A stretch of DNA of 64,000 nucleotides from Acanthococcus lagerstroemiae (taxonomy: Eukaryota; Arthropoda; Insecta; Hemiptera; Eriococcidae): contig CM063113.1 in the NCBI GenBank assembly GCA_031841125.1, forward strand, positions 34,803,312-34,867,311, read 5' to 3'. The notes under the pieces are model-generated. The model was given only the letters and a program-made list of their open reading frames with translations. It did no database searches and was not told where the DNA came from. Position numbers and translations under genes: made by a program. Shown here one piece after another: positions 33,032 through 44,787 of this stretch (position 1 is its first letter; each line of letters begins with the position of its first letter).

Positions 33032-33038
33032 TATAAAA
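33032..33038 (+). promoter_or_regulatory. TATA box of the cysteine-rich peptide gene
   Basis: TATAAAA lies 110 bp upstream of the signal-peptide ATG. About 30 bp further on is a TTTAGTTTT stretch that could act as initiator, giving a 5' UTR of about 80 nt. The start-codon context ATCAAAATATG fits the insect consensus. Confidence 0.45.
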
Positions 33039-33141
33039 TCCAGAAGACCTTGGCTGTTTTTTAGTTTTAAGGGTCTTTTTTTCTTATTTATATTTAATTC
33101 GTTTGTTGTTTGATTTCGTGTAAACGTAAAAAAATCAAAAT

Positions 33142-33250
33142 ATGTTTAAATTTTGTTTAACCGTTTGTATATATTTGTCGTTTATGCTTGCCATTAACGG
33201 GGACAGAGATAAAGTCACATCGCATTCGGAAGACGCTGTTGTCGTAACAG
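33142..33250 (+). CDS. Small secreted cysteine-rich protein, exon 1 (signal peptide)
   Basis: Starts at ATG 33,142 in an A-rich insect-type context. Residues 1-20 form a signal peptide: MFKF, then a hydrophobic core CLTVCIYLSFMLA, with likely cleavage after Ala-Ile-Asn-Gly. A polar stretch 'DRDKVTSHSEDAVVVT' follows. The exon ends in phase 1 at ACAG, followed by the donor GTAATT. Exon 2 at 38,140-38,297 takes the spare base without a frame change. Total coding length is 267 bp, 88 residues. The family is not recognised; it looks like a short secreted peptide of the salivary, venom-like or immune kind, but no role can be claimed. Confidence 0.58.
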
Positions 33251-33625
33251 GTAATTTGCACATTTAAAATATTTCGTAGACTATTTACCTAGTTTCCGGT
33301 ATTTATTTATACCGCTGAAGAAAACTACATCAACATGTCCGAAATGTCTCGAAGTCCACTCACGTTACAGTAATATTTGTGGTAATCCAGTAGATGTACG
33401 GCTGGTGGATTTTGTGATACGTGTTAGGCACAAAAAAAAACGATAATAAGTAAAGATTAATTTTCTAAAAAAAAGTTGTCATATCTAAAACTTGAAATTC
33501 TGAGTTATCAGTGTCACTGGATACAGCAGACAAGTCCCGACAATGTTATCGAATTGCCATATCACTATGAGATTAAAAATTTCTACCGCCCGGGAGAAAA
33601 CTAGTCCGCAATTTTGTAACACCCT

Positions 33626-34055
33626 CAGTATGGCATTACATGCCAAGGATCTTCGCAAGAGAAAGTAAGACTACCTCAGTGCTCGAAATGTGACTCAGAC
33701 CGAATCACAGAGAGAGAGTCTGAAGGGAAGCCAAGTCTTTGTTAGACCCCTTTTTGAAGAACTCCGACAGTATGGCATTACATGCAAGGGACTTCGTATG
33801 AGAAAGTAAGACTACCTGAATACCCAAAATGTGAGTCAGTTAGGCAGAATCACTGAGAGAGAGTCTGAAGGGATACCAAGTCTTTGTTGGGCCCTCATTC
33901 TTAATTTGAGAACTCCTGCAGTATGACATTACATGTAAGGGACTTCGTACGAGAAAGTGAGACTACCTGAATACGTATAATGTAAGTCAATAAATCAGCA
34001 TCGCGGGGAGAGAATCCGAGCAGAAGGGCAAGTCTTTGTTGGACCCCTAATTAGA
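33626..34055 (+). repeat. Three-copy tandem repeat, 142-151 bp unit
   Basis: Units start at CAGTATG near 33,626, 33,768 and 33,919. Each carries 'GACTTCGTATGAGAAAGTAAG', 'ACTACCTGAATAC', 'GAGAGAGTCTGAAGGG' and 'CAAGTCTTTGTTGGACCCC' (motifs approximate). Copies are about 80-85% alike by eye. Confidence 0.85.
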
Positions 34056-34163
34056 GTAAAATATAGAGTGCGAATAATCACGAGCGTAACTAGGGCGCTA
34101 TAAAAGAGTATGGCAAATCGTTATTTTCGATAAGAAAAAAGAAAAAAATGGGGGGAAAAAGAC

Positions 34164-34225
34164 GACCGACGATAGACGTTTGGCTACGCGGGTCGGTCCG
34201 CGTAGCCGAACGTCTATCGTCGGTC
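34164..34225. repeat. Near-perfect 27-bp hairpin, 8-nt loop
   Basis: Arm 34,164-34,190 (GACCGACGATAGACGTTTGG...) and arm 34,199-34,225 (...CCGAACGTCTATCGTCGGTC) pair at every position except one G:T wobble. The loop is GGTCGGTC. It is GC-rich in AT-rich surroundings and lies in the intron of the candidate peptide gene. It could be a young palindrome, the core of a foldback element, or a transcribed hairpin. There is no evidence of processing. Confidence 0.9.
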
Positions 34226-35162
34226 TTTCTGCTATTAGAATGGCGGTTTGCAGTATTCCCTTTACAGCCCCTTAGCGTAATAAACGAAAAGAATTCTTGC
34301 TATTCCATGAAATTATTACATACAATAAAATACTATTATCGCCTTATTATTTATTGATTTTTGGTCGAAAATTCGGGTGTTCGGGTGCGTTTATGAAAGC
34401 TAGGCCCGAAGCAAATATCCGCAGCTGCTTCTATCTTCATATTGGGCTTGAAGCTGAAAAGTCACTAGCTCGACAAACATCAGATCTGGTTTCCCCGGGA
34501 ATTTGTATTTATTTTATTTTATTTTACAGCATTTTAGTGGTATAAGGGTACACATGCAACTACATAAACATGAAAATGATAAGTATTGATCACATATCGA
34601 CCCCCGAATGGGCAAAGGCCTCTTCTATTTTTTCCCACACCCTTCTACTATCAGCGGCTTTATACTATGATGCATCTAGGTATTGTATTATTTCCTGGCT
34701 CCATCTACATGCAGATCTATCCCTACCCCTTCTACATCCCCGAGGGGTCCATTGGGTGGCTATCTTGTTCCATCTGTCGCTGTTGGCTCTTGCTATATAG
34801 CCGACATATTAAAGTTTAATCTCCTAGCTAACTATAATATGTCTTTCTCGCAGCTGTGTTCCTCAGGGAGATAAGTGCATGAGCTGATACTGTGAGACGA
34901 GTTTCTCGAAAACCAATTGGAATAAACCACTTTCATGATACCAATTGATATTTACACCTTAAAAAAAAAAGGCCTTAGTTGATGAAATTTGATTTTGGAT
35001 AAAGAAAACTTGAGCTAGTTGTACAATTAAGCTAATTTTTCCTAATCAAGGGTTACTCTGATGCAAATTCGCTGGGATCGAGCTTTAAACTCTTACTCTC
35101 AGGCTGAATTCCTTTGGTATAATTAGCTGTAAGTAGGAACAATTAATACAATATAACCGTCT

Positions 35163-35323
35163 TCCTCTCAACCCGTGCCCTGAAATCCGCCCTTCCGAGT
35201 ATTACTTCAGAGACGTCGTGAAGGCTGTTAGGGCTGCCTTAACCCTTTTCTCGTCTTGCCGGAAAACCGGCCTAGGTCGCAATGTAGCGAGTTGCTACGT
35301 GGGCTCGAACCCAGGACCTCCGG
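35163..35323 (-). repeat. tRNA-derived SINE, copy C (5' truncated)
   Basis: Minus orientation. Has the B-box-like GGGTTCGAGCCC (about 35,301-35,312) and the body (ACCTAGGCCGGTTTTCCGGC, CCCTAACAGCC, ACGTCTCTGAAGTAATACTC), but the A-box half is absent. The 3' tail diverges after GGTTGAGAGG. Confidence 0.78.
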
Positions 35324-35676
35324 GAGAACCCCAATATTGAATAGACTACAAGAATACGAAAATTTAAGCAGTTAAATTGGAGCAAAAATTTTAGATCAAT
35401 TTATACTTCAAAGCCCCTTTCAGTATTGAAGATTAGAGATGGAAAATTGTTTACAGATTTATACGTATATTTCTGGTGTACTGCCTACTGCCCTTGAAAG
35501 CCGATCCGAAGAAAATGTCACTAGTAAACCTGAATTTCAAAATTTATTTCAACAAAATTTTGCGACAGTTTCAAATATTTAAAATATATAGAATTTCACC
35601 GTTAGGTTGATGGAGAAAATATTATAAATAAAATTTTAAAAGCAGAATTAGAGATCTTCTAAGCATCAATGATACT

Positions 35677-35863
35677 CAGGGCCGTACCGACGGGGGTTTA
35701 GGGGTTCAACCTCCCTCCCATTGGCCAAAAAAATGGGTTGAGACGGAGAGGTACATATGGGACATTGAATAAATTTGGAGTATTTGTAGCCCCCCGCCCT
35801 ACCAAGAAATAATATTCATCTTAATCGCAAACCCCCCTTACTTAAATCCTAGGTACGGCCTTG
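35677..35863. mobile_element. hAT-like MITE, 187 bp
   Basis: Ends CAGGGCCGTACC and GGTACGGCCTTG are flanked by ATGATACT (35,669-35,676) and AGGATACT (35,864-35,871), a 7/8 target duplication. G-run and C-run subterminal tracts follow the pattern of the other hAT MITEs here. Confidence 0.8.
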
Positions 35864-36057
35864 AGGATACTTCTAATCTAAATTTCAAAACTCCTTCGCC
35901 ATAAATTTAAAAATATGAAATAAATGTAATGAATTCCGTGTTCGAAATTTTATTGATAATTCTCATCATCAACGAGATAAAGATTCAGGCAAAATGTATA
36001 CTATCCTTCCATCAGTAGTCTCATATAGCATAGAATACCTAAAGTATTTATGTGCTT

Positions 36058-36128
36058 ATTATTATTTATTTATTATTATTATTACTATTATTATTAATTA
36101 TTATTATTTTTTTTTGTGGGGGGGGGGG
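36058..36128 (+). repeat. (TTA)n microsatellite followed by a G run
   Basis: TTATTATT-type repeats from about 36,058 to 36,108, then T and G homopolymers to 36,128. Confidence 0.85.
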
Positions 36129-36739
36129 TTATGTTTTGCCGGTTTAGTTTTGAAGACAAACAACAGATACTCAGTTATACAAGTTTTTGTTGTCTTTTCG
36201 ATGTAAGTACTATACCAATTGCTGCTCAAAATAGTCCACGTTTGTAAATTTGCTATCAAATTCTTTCTAAAAATTCGCTATTTTTGCTACCCTTGAACTT
36301 CGGAGTCTCTCCAAATTTGAAAGTATACTTTCAGCTGAAGATTCAGAGATTTTCGCCGTATCAAACTGAGAGAGATATGGCGCCTTCAATTTCAAAAAGA
36401 AATCAAATATGCACCTGGAAGTTTTTTGTTTCTATCAGTTAGTTCTTTTACCTCTCTCTAATCTGATGACCGAAACAGGAACATTTATTAAACTGATATT
36501 TGTATACTTAATTTCAATAATTAAAAAGCTTATATCAGTGCAATTGTCGATTTCATGAAATAAAATGAATAAACGAGAAGAAGATAACGATAAAATCGAG
36601 TGTATGAACGACAGGAAATATGCCATTTAAAGTGACATACAGCACGCTTTTCTACAATTAAAAAGCATTAACTTGAAATGAGTAGGTACGATTGAAAAAT
36701 ACCTAACACTTCCGGTTTTTTTTCAGGTACCCACTTTCA

Positions 36740-37340
36740 CGGGCCCTCCTGAAGTCTCTCTCAACTTTTTTTTAAGCCCAAATTAGTTTTATCTTTTCGC
36801 AGCCAGTATAGAATAAGGAAAACTTTATCACCATCAAAGGAAACCTATCCCTTTTTACTTTCCCCAGATAAGTAGCCAATTTTTCCTCACTAGCATTCTC
36901 ACATAAGTATGACCCAGATTCGAGTCAGTTTTATCGTTTTTGACTCTTTTTACCATAAGGATTCCTCCCTCACCAATCGTAGGTCCACTATTCATTTTTT
37001 CAATTTTATCCCAAACGCGTTTTTCCAACAGCTCTTCTTAAATCTCACTCAAAAGTTTTTCAGACCCGAGTCAATTTCCCCTTCTTGTAGTTGGTATGGG
37101 AAAGGAAAAATTTGGCTCCATCAAAGTGTCCTCCACCTCTCTCCGCTCTTTCCCAGAACTATAACCCAATCTTCCTCGCCCATCTCCTCCCGCTAGTATG
37201 ACTTCGATCCGAGTTATTTTTACTTTTTTTGGATTCCCTCAATTTTAAGGATCCTTTACCGTCCTCAGGTCCGTCATTTACTTATTCAATTTTCCCCCAA
37301 GTTCCCATTTCCAGTGCCCCTCCTCAAGTCTTACTCAAGT
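36740..37340 (+). repeat. Tandem repeat, about 285-bp unit
   Basis: The phrase 'CCCCTCCTCAAGTCTCACTCAAG' (with variants) recurs near 36,742, 37,023 and 37,312, along with 'CATCAAAG', 'AGTATGAC..CGAGT' and 'TTCAATTTT.CCC'. Two full diverged units and a third start. The 95-codon frame at 36,909 is a by-product. Confidence 0.6.
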
Positions 37341-38139
37341 GTTTCCAGAAATGAGTTACGTTCACCAATTCGAAGGCATACAGGTGTCAAGTTTATCAAC
37401 GTGCAATTTGTACTGCTAGTTAATATTTTTCGTGGTTCAACTTATTTTGTAATTGGGTTAACATTTTTTCCAAACTGAATAGAAATATTTTATCGTGCTC
37501 CCATTTCTTCTATGGTTTTATTCCTTTTTTTTTTCGGAGAACTCATTTCTCAATCATTACATTTTCCCCCCTCATCGTTCGTACACTCTATTTTATCGGG
37601 CGATTAAATGACATCCATTTATAAGGCCTTTTTGAAAATACTTTTTAATGCTCCTTTCTACGATCAATATGTTGGTCAACATATGCTAAATAGATCATTT
37701 TCATCCTGTAGTGAATTATATTGTATTGTTTAACATTACAATTATTCTTTTATGAATTTTGAAAGTTTGCTCTCAAATTTATAAAACACTTATTGAAATT
37801 ACTTCTCGCGAAAATAAAAATAACATTTCTAGAAGCGTTGATTAACATTGTAAATTAATTGTTTTGTCGTGGCAAGGGTCAAGACTGAATGGGAAGGGGA
37901 GGGTTCTATTAGATTCACTCCAGAAAAAATGTACTTGACACCTTTGAAAAAATACTATTTTCTAGCCTCTCTTCTTTATAGTTTTGTCTTATTGTCCCTT
38001 TTCTTTTAACGCAAAAATTTGCAATAATGTAGGCCACTGTACAAGTACGTTGGGCTCTGCGTCTCGAAAATCCTGGATTCAGAACTGAAAAGATAATCAA
38101 ACATGAACAAAAAGGTGAACCTGGAAGTTCATACGTCAG

Positions 38140-38297
38140 ATTGTGATGATTCTAGAAATCAAGTTACACTCGAAAAAAAGGTTCCATATCGTCGATGTGC
38201 TGCTAAATACCTCATATGTGCAGAAAACCGTAATCTTACAGGGGAGCGAAAAAACTGTACAACTTTTTGTCTACCTGATTCAGACTGTGGACAATAA
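38140..38297 (+). CDS. Small secreted cysteine-rich protein, exon 2
   Basis: Begins after ATACGTCAG and takes one base from exon 1. It encodes 52 residues to the TAA at 38,295-38,297. Six cysteines follow the spacing C-x17-C-x6-C-x12-C-x3-C-x5-C, enough for three disulfides, and it ends Asp-Cys-Gly-Gln. Two N-glycosylation sequons (NLT and NCT) fall between Cys 3 and Cys 5. The same frame is also open back to an ATG at 38,103, preceded by a stop at 38,094, so an unspliced start is the alternative. The spacing is not one I recognise. Confidence 0.55.
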
Positions 38298-38377
38298 TTT
38301 TAAAGCGTAGTTTAGAAAGTTTAGAATCGAATTTGAATAAGTTTTAAAAGTTTTCCTCTGTGTAAAGTTCGTAGAAA

Positions 38378-38383
38378 AATAAA
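38378..38383 (+). terminator. Poly(A) signal AATAAA of the peptide gene
   Basis: AATAAA lies 81 bp after the stop codon of exon 2 and overlaps a second AATAA-type run. This would give a 3' UTR of about 100 nt. Confidence 0.45.
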
Positions 38384-38399
38384 ATAACCATTATAAGCA

Positions 38400-41300
38400 C
38401 ATAGGAAGTATTTTTATCAACACATTAGGAGATATATCTCAATTATTAGAATTTTTAATTTCGTACAAAAACAAAGTTTTTATTATTGAAATTATATTAT
38501 GAAAGTGAAAAATTAACTTTTATGATATGAAAAAGTCATGAATATTTGAAATTAAACTTCATACTTCAAACTTAGAGGTAAAGTCTGTAAAGAAATCACT
38601 GACATCATCGGGGGGGGACCTAGGGGTGTGGCCCCCCTGTGGAATGTGTCTTCAAATCCCCCAAATACTACTTACGAATGTGGATAGTTACTCCCTAATA
38701 TTTTTCTATATCCCGGACTGCCTAAATGACCCTGCCTAGCTGCTTGAGGATGAAGGATAAGAAAATTTTTCAGAAAATCTGAGAATGTTACTGTTGTATT
38801 TACTTTGAAAGAAGTTTTAATTTTATGAAATTTTGGGGATCTGTGAGCACCTACGATTTTCAACGTCTTCGATTTCTACAAACGAAAACTTATTGAACAC
38901 AAACAGGGTGATTCAGAAAGTTTACATAAATCTCAGACGGCAATGTCTTTGAACCACCACTTGGACATCAACGGATGTTGGTAAAGTAATAGAAAAATTC
39001 CATAGGACGGAAAGGCAGGCCAGTAGCAAAGCGAGTCGTGGGATAATTAGCATTGATTCTGTTCGAAAAATTGGTGGGTTAGTTAAGTTAAAGTATCAGA
39101 ACTTCTATATTTCTGACTCATAATTCAGCGTCGATATTTACTGAAATAGCTCAGTTCTTAACGCAGTGAACCTTCTTTTTTCACACGAAATTGAGAAGAT
39201 CTAATTCAGAGAGAGAAAAAGAGCATATTGCAACACATTAAATGATGAAAGTAACCACAGTGTTTACTAATCGTGACATATCATCTGCATCTTCCTCCAT
39301 GGCCGTGAAAATATGGTCATGTTTAGCTAAACATTTTGAAAGTCTATGGGGGACCCGTACCATCTGACTAATTCACCAGATGCGATTTATATTTAACGAA
39401 AATCCTACGACCCGATTGCTATGTGTTATTGAAAATTACTGGAGTATGATTTTAATTTGATAAGCCCCCGATGGTGACGTGACACGTGACTCCTCCATTT
39501 CCACACATTTCACAAAATCTGAAATTAGGCTTGTACTGGTGGAAACACTTTTTAGGTATTCAAATGCAATGTACATAAACAGCATTTACAGAATATAATG
39601 AACTAAGTGCAGAAGATTTGACTTAATACACAATAAACCGGCTCTCTTCTTCGAAAACATTTTTATCGCCTGGATTCAACACGTGTTAGGTGGCTCCAGC
39701 TCGGTGTCTTACTGGAAATTACGAGTATCATCTCTAATTAAGTACCTAATGAAAAAGTGGTATGGTCTTCCGGCAATCTATTTCAGAAAATTATTCACAC
39801 TGACCGCCAATTTACGTGTGTCCTGACGTTGCCGAGTGAAATAAAACATCCTCCATCTTCGGCTGCATTAAAACTGAAATATTGATTATTGATGAGGGTA
39901 ATGATACGATAGATGGCAATCAAATTACAGGTTAATGAGCCACTTTACGATTACCAGTTTTCTGTTTATTAATGAAGTCTACGTAAGTAAACGAACGAAA
40001 ACCGTTTTTTCTATGCGCGATTTTTTATCGCATGCACCAAAATTTTTCTTTCATTTCTGGTTTGATTCGGCCCGAAACGTTATTTTATTCAGCAGGCGGA
40101 GTCGTATAAATTACTGAAGAAATACGAGTGTGCGAAATTCGTAACCAGGTTTCAGTCTGTATTCTGGTGTAAGCTATAAGGTCCAGTCCAACGAAAGTTG
40201 GTCAAGTGGTGAGTCCAAAAATACGTTGATATCCCGGTGGTTATTCGAATTTTAAAAGCCATCTTTCGAAAAGTTCAAGCTCTGAAAATTTCTCAATTCT
40301 TGCAATTTGTTTTCGAACCCGTTCCAGAAAGCACAGCTACTTTCTTCCGGTCTGTCTGCCTGTTCACCTACATTAATTAATTTAACCAGGGAGCTTGGTC
40401 ACCAGAAGCGGGATTTCAATAATTTCACTGGGATGGAGACAGCCATTGGTAACCGTGGTGTCTTCATTATTTTCTGCGGGAGGAAGGGCTGAAATATACG
40501 CGTTCGATAATCTGTCGTCTGAAAATTGAGTGGGCAATCCCTTTACCAGATTTCACAACTGGACCGCAGTCAGTTTCGACTCCAGGTAAGATTGTAGTAA
40601 CTGGTTTTGTACTTAGAATACAACATCTTTCGAAATTATTTAAGAAGTGAGAACTACGCGAGTTTGATTGGTAAGTTGTGCACTCTGTCGGTTTCAACAA
40701 AATTATGATTAACGTGACTGCAACTGATAAGGTTAATCTGACACACGAGGGTATGACTGATGCGATCTGGTTGACTTATATGGGACTCATTTAGATGGCT
40801 GCATTGTCGTATCTAGGAATATGGCGAGGAGGGATCGACCTAACATATGGGGTATTTTAAACGAAATTTTTTTTCTAATGTTTCTGAGATCCGCATTTTC
40901 CTGAATTCTTAAGCGTACGGCCGTACCCAAGGGGAGGCCCCCCCCCCGAGTATACGGCCCCATATGGCTGACCAACTTATAGATACGTCTTCATGGGGAA
41001 AATAAAAACTGATTCGTCTGTAGTTTTCCCGCACATTTTTTTTACGTTTATCAATAGGGGTTCGCTCTTTGTTCCCTTCACTGCCAAAAGAAGACCTAAC
41101 ATGACTCATAATGACTAATATGGCAGAAGTAACTTGCTGACTGATTTGAATGGCTGATAAGACTGATATTTTGAAATATTACTGTCATGAATGGTTCACT
41201 GATGGATATTTCCCCCAAAACTCATATGAGTGATCGCCTGGTGTGAAGACTTACTAACTATACGGACGTAATAGATGCACAGATGTAACATTTGGCTCAA

Positions 41301-41400
41301 GATTTAAAACTTGGCTTCTCTCAAGAAAGTCCACTGACAGAGCCGAGGGGGATACAAAAACAAATGTAATTAACACAAAAAATAAAATGAAATAGAATAA
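38400..41400. other. No gene found; one candidate conserved non-coding stretch
   Basis: Mostly repeat-free AT-rich DNA. Positions 39,860-39,990 are dense in homeodomain-type cores (GATTATTGAT, GGTAATGATA, TTAATGAG, TTTACGAT, TTATTAATGA). This could be a developmental enhancer, but base composition alone gives many such matches. Short frames lack support. A 12-bp palindrome GTACGGCCGTAC lies at about 40,914. Confidence 0.3.
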
Positions 41401-41409
41401 ATTCTTGTT

Positions 41410-42341
41410 TTTCAAAGCTTTATTAGAAACCTGCACAAGTATGGTGATATAATCAAGTACATTTACCCAGACATTTCAAAGATGATACAACATGATCTTT
41501 ATTAGTCTGCAGTTATTTATATTAGTTCTGCAGGTTTAACTGGTGGCGGTGCTTGAGGCGCCGCAGGTCTTGGCGGTTGTCAAGTAATTGGATGGCGTCT
41601 AGATTTGGGTGACTATGCAACCTCTGTATATGTCTGATTGATCTGAGTCGAATGGTCTCAATTTTGAGGTTGGCCCGGATCTGGTTATTTATTACAAACC
41701 AGGGGGCCTTAGTGATCTTCCGCAGGAATATATCCTGGAATCTCGCAGATGTCTATTGGCATCCGTAGTTGGACCCCAGATTTCACAGCCATATGACTAC
41801 ATGGGCATGAAGATGTCTGTGTATATTCTTCTCTTGTTGGCTAAGCCCAGAGGTGAGAGCCTATCAGCCAATCAAAGTGGCGGGCATAAAGGTCGAGAAG
41901 ATCTCGTTTATTCCCGACGTACTCCTGCCAGTTCAGTTTCAAGTCTAGGTGTAGATCTAGGTATCTGGCCTGCTTTGCTACTGGAACCAGAACTTGGTTG
42001 ATGACAGCAGGTATGTAATTTTAGCGATTGCAAGGAGAAGTCCACTCTTACTGATTTGTTTTAATTCAGTCAGATTTTCCAACGAGTTGCCCAGTTCGTA
42101 ACCTGATTGACTGCTGTCTGTAATGTGTCCACTGCTGTCTTGTACTCATCTCTGCAGGACACAAGGGCTGCATCATCCGCGAACAGTGCGGTGGTCGTAT
42201 TGTGTGCGGTAGGAAAGTCGCAGGTATACAGCAGGTATAAGGTTGGTCCCAATACGCTCCAGGAAAGACTCTTCGGTGTGTACTTGACATAAGACTGAAC
42301 TATACTAATGGACCTGCCTGGCCAATCAAGGGAAACAAAAA
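41410..42341 (-). pseudogene. Jockey-clade LINE, 3' half of RT to tail
   Basis: On the minus strand it starts inside RT at 'SVLGPTLYLLYTCDFPTAHNTT', with the catalytic FADD at 42,172-42,183, then 'DTLQTAVNQVTNWATRWKI'. Broken frames then give the thumb and connection region. It ends with 'LHSHPNLDAIQLLDNRQDLRRLKHRHQLNLQN' and a stop (41,522-41,524). The 'P-N-...-L-...-RLKRRHPLDL' type ending is characteristic of Jockey elements. A short 3' UTR with AATAAA near 41,415-41,425 follows. The 5' part is cut by a C unit at 42,342. Confidence 0.8.
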
Positions 42342-42617
42342 AGAACAGCAGGGACGAAACTACAGGGGGTTGTGGGGGTTGGCCCCCCCCCATAATTTAG
42401 CAGGCCACAAATTTTGAAACTATTCATTTGAATCTTTCATTTTTTTTAAACGTTTGTTTGTTTGATTTTTCAGTTAAATAATATTCCGATTAAAGAAAGC
42501 AAAGTTTACAGTTTTTCAAAAATTTTGTCAGCAAATTTTTAGATTAAAAAAAATATTTGTCGGTAAATTTTCCATCTCTACCTCTCCCTCTGACTAAAAG
42601 TCAAATTTTGTCTTTGA
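42342..42617 (+). repeat. C unit, solitary copy
   Basis: Begins CAGGGACGAAACTACAGG and ends AAGTCAAATTTTGTCTTTG, with the internal 'AATTTTGAAACTATTCATTTG' and 'TTTTTAGATT..AAAATATTTGTCGG' of the family. No E core is attached. No clear 8-bp duplication. Confidence 0.7.
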
Positions 42618-44787
42618 ATGAGCAAAAAGAATAGCGTGTTCTAGAGAAACCACGTATCGGAAATGCAGGTATGCAGGAGGCAAAAGACGTTTGTGAGACG
42701 TTTGAATCGTGTTACGCAGAAAATAGCCAAAATGAACATTTGGGAGGGGAAAGGGATCGCCGTAAAACTCAAGTACATGGATATTCTGAATTGGATTTGT
42801 TCGCTCGAGTCAAATAAATCAGTTTCACGGTTTTCTTATCGTGGGTCGAAAAAATAGTTTTCATCTGCACATTTCGTCGAAACAACCAATAAGTATTCAA
42901 AAGGAAACTTCTATTATGTCTGCAATTAACACTCATTATTCATCGTATTCCAAGCTTTTTGTTTATAATTTACATTAAGCTATAATAATTTATTCTTAAC
43001 CTTCCGTAAATAATCGGATGTCGTACACGGATCAATCATAAAATACTGGAATTTCAAGCTGTATGCTGATTGTTCTTCAGTTAGATATGTCTGTCCTTTT
43101 TACAGTTATCAGAAGTTTTTAAAACGTGTAGAATGAGAGCTTATCCGTGAGACAATCAAAATATAATATCTTATAAAATAGGAGATGTAAGTGACATATG
43201 CCACTTACTGAAGTTCCAGATTGTCGAGAAAAGATTAGGGTACATCACTAGGTAATTTTTTTCATTAGAAGTTTAAGATTTGCGTTAAATTTTGAGAAAA
43301 CGTGGTTTCGGGTATCACGAAATTATCGGAGTAGGTAAATGATGCTGTACCTTGTCCGAGAATATGACTCATGGAATAACACTAGGAATTTTTGAGTACT
43401 GCAATCCTGGGACAATTTATTTTTAAATGGTGAGGTGTGCAAAACAATTTAAACTGCGGGAAACAAAAGGCGGTTACAGGATATAGAGCATTTTCTAAAA
43501 TCTAAAACGTAAACATTCTTCTGTTTTTTTGTTTTTTGTTTTGAATTGGGTGTTGTGCAATTTTAGAGGAAGAGGGATGAAATCTCATGGTCACAAAAGT
43601 AAAGCAAAAATTAGTATTTTCATAATACTGGTAACTGAAATACTGTCACCGTGTGTATCAGCTCTGCGGCTGGTGCAGAATCTTCTCAAAATTGAAAAAC
43701 GTTCATTTCAAATCAGTGATTGAAGATGCCACCCCGTCAAAAAAAAATGAAACATATTTTAACACTATCTACGTGCAGAATATTATTTTTGATTCCCATT
43801 CTTAAAAAAACGATTGAATTTGTGATGATTTCATTCCACTTTTGGTTATAGAGCCGAAAAACGCTCGTGCATTTTTGCATTTTTTTTCTTTCACATGCAG
43901 ATAAGCCGTGATGAAATTTTACACAATTACACCATAGACTTGAAAATACATTGATAGGCTCTTCCCTTTCCTAGAAACTTGTTCAATTTTGAATACAAAG
44001 TTCATCACTGTTGAACGGCGGGGGGGGGGGCATGTGTAATGCATGATGTGATATACACGTCTCTATAAGAACTAGATATCTTTACAGATGGCAACTTGGC
44101 ATTTGAATGTCATCTGACTAGTCTTTAGTGATCTCATATGAGAAGGGCGATGTAATTCTGGTGAAGGCAAATTTTAGTCAGGGACGCACCGAAGAGAAAC
44201 AGTAGCCAAGAGGAACCAAAATTTTTTCAATTAGAAAACTTTCTATTTCACGAGTTCTTTTGGCGAAAACATTTATGGATTTTCTACTGATTTGAGTAGA
44301 AAAAGAAGTCTCAAAGTCTCAAATTTTCTAAATTTTTCGAACTGCAGACCATTGTTTTTCCAATTGAAGTCAATTGTGAAATCTTCAGAGGAAGCTTCCT
44401 CGTCCTCTCATCGATAGACCTCTGGTTATCATGCGAGAGTAAGAGTTATAATCGAGAGAAACAAAAGCACAAAATATACCTTCATTATGTTCCGACGATC
44501 CACGTGTTACTAGGGAATTCCTATTTTACATCCTGCTCGACATTCGACAGTACGAAACCGAAAGAATGCTAAATGACTACATAATTTCGGAGCGTTCATC
44601 CATTAACGAACTCGCGATATCGATGCACATTTTTCACGGCTAGTGTATACACAGACGCCGAGTATCACAAAAATAAGACAATATACAATCGAATTTTTCT
44701 CGGAGATATTTGAATAATCGATCGTTATTAAAAATTACCACGGCCCGGACGTCGACTAGAGAGAACGAATTTACCGAATTTTTGATC
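42618..44787. other. No recognisable gene
   Basis: Mostly unique AT-rich sequence. A frame near 43,577 starts with a hydrophobic Ile-rich segment like a signal peptide but has no donor and no partner exon. CAGGGACGCACCGA near 44,180 resembles one hAT end with no mate. Region 44,400-44,787 is repeat-free with CpGs. Confidence 0.35.

Larger units (their letters stand above)
33251..38139 (+). other. Intron of the cysteine-rich peptide gene (4.9 kb)
   Basis: Begins GTAATT and ends ATACGTCAG. It contains a three-copy repeat (33,626-34,055), a hairpin (34,164-34,225), a SINE (35,163-35,323), a hAT MITE (35,677-35,863), a (TTA)n run and a roughly 285-bp tandem repeat (36,740-37,340). Other parts show nothing. 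The acceptor has a poor pyrimidine tract, the weakest point of the model. Confidence 0.5.

Noticed and set aside
38034..38139. Alternative acceptor at AATGTAG giving a frame 'ATVQVRWALRLENPG'
   Set aside because: That frame stops before the cysteines, and its phase does not agree with exon 1. The acceptor at 38,139 keeps the frame and the six cysteines. It is recorded because its pyrimidine context is better.
43577..43723. Second signal-peptide gene
   Set aside because: A hydrophobic Ile-rich start exists, but there is no promoter, donor or partner exon, and the frame ends at once.
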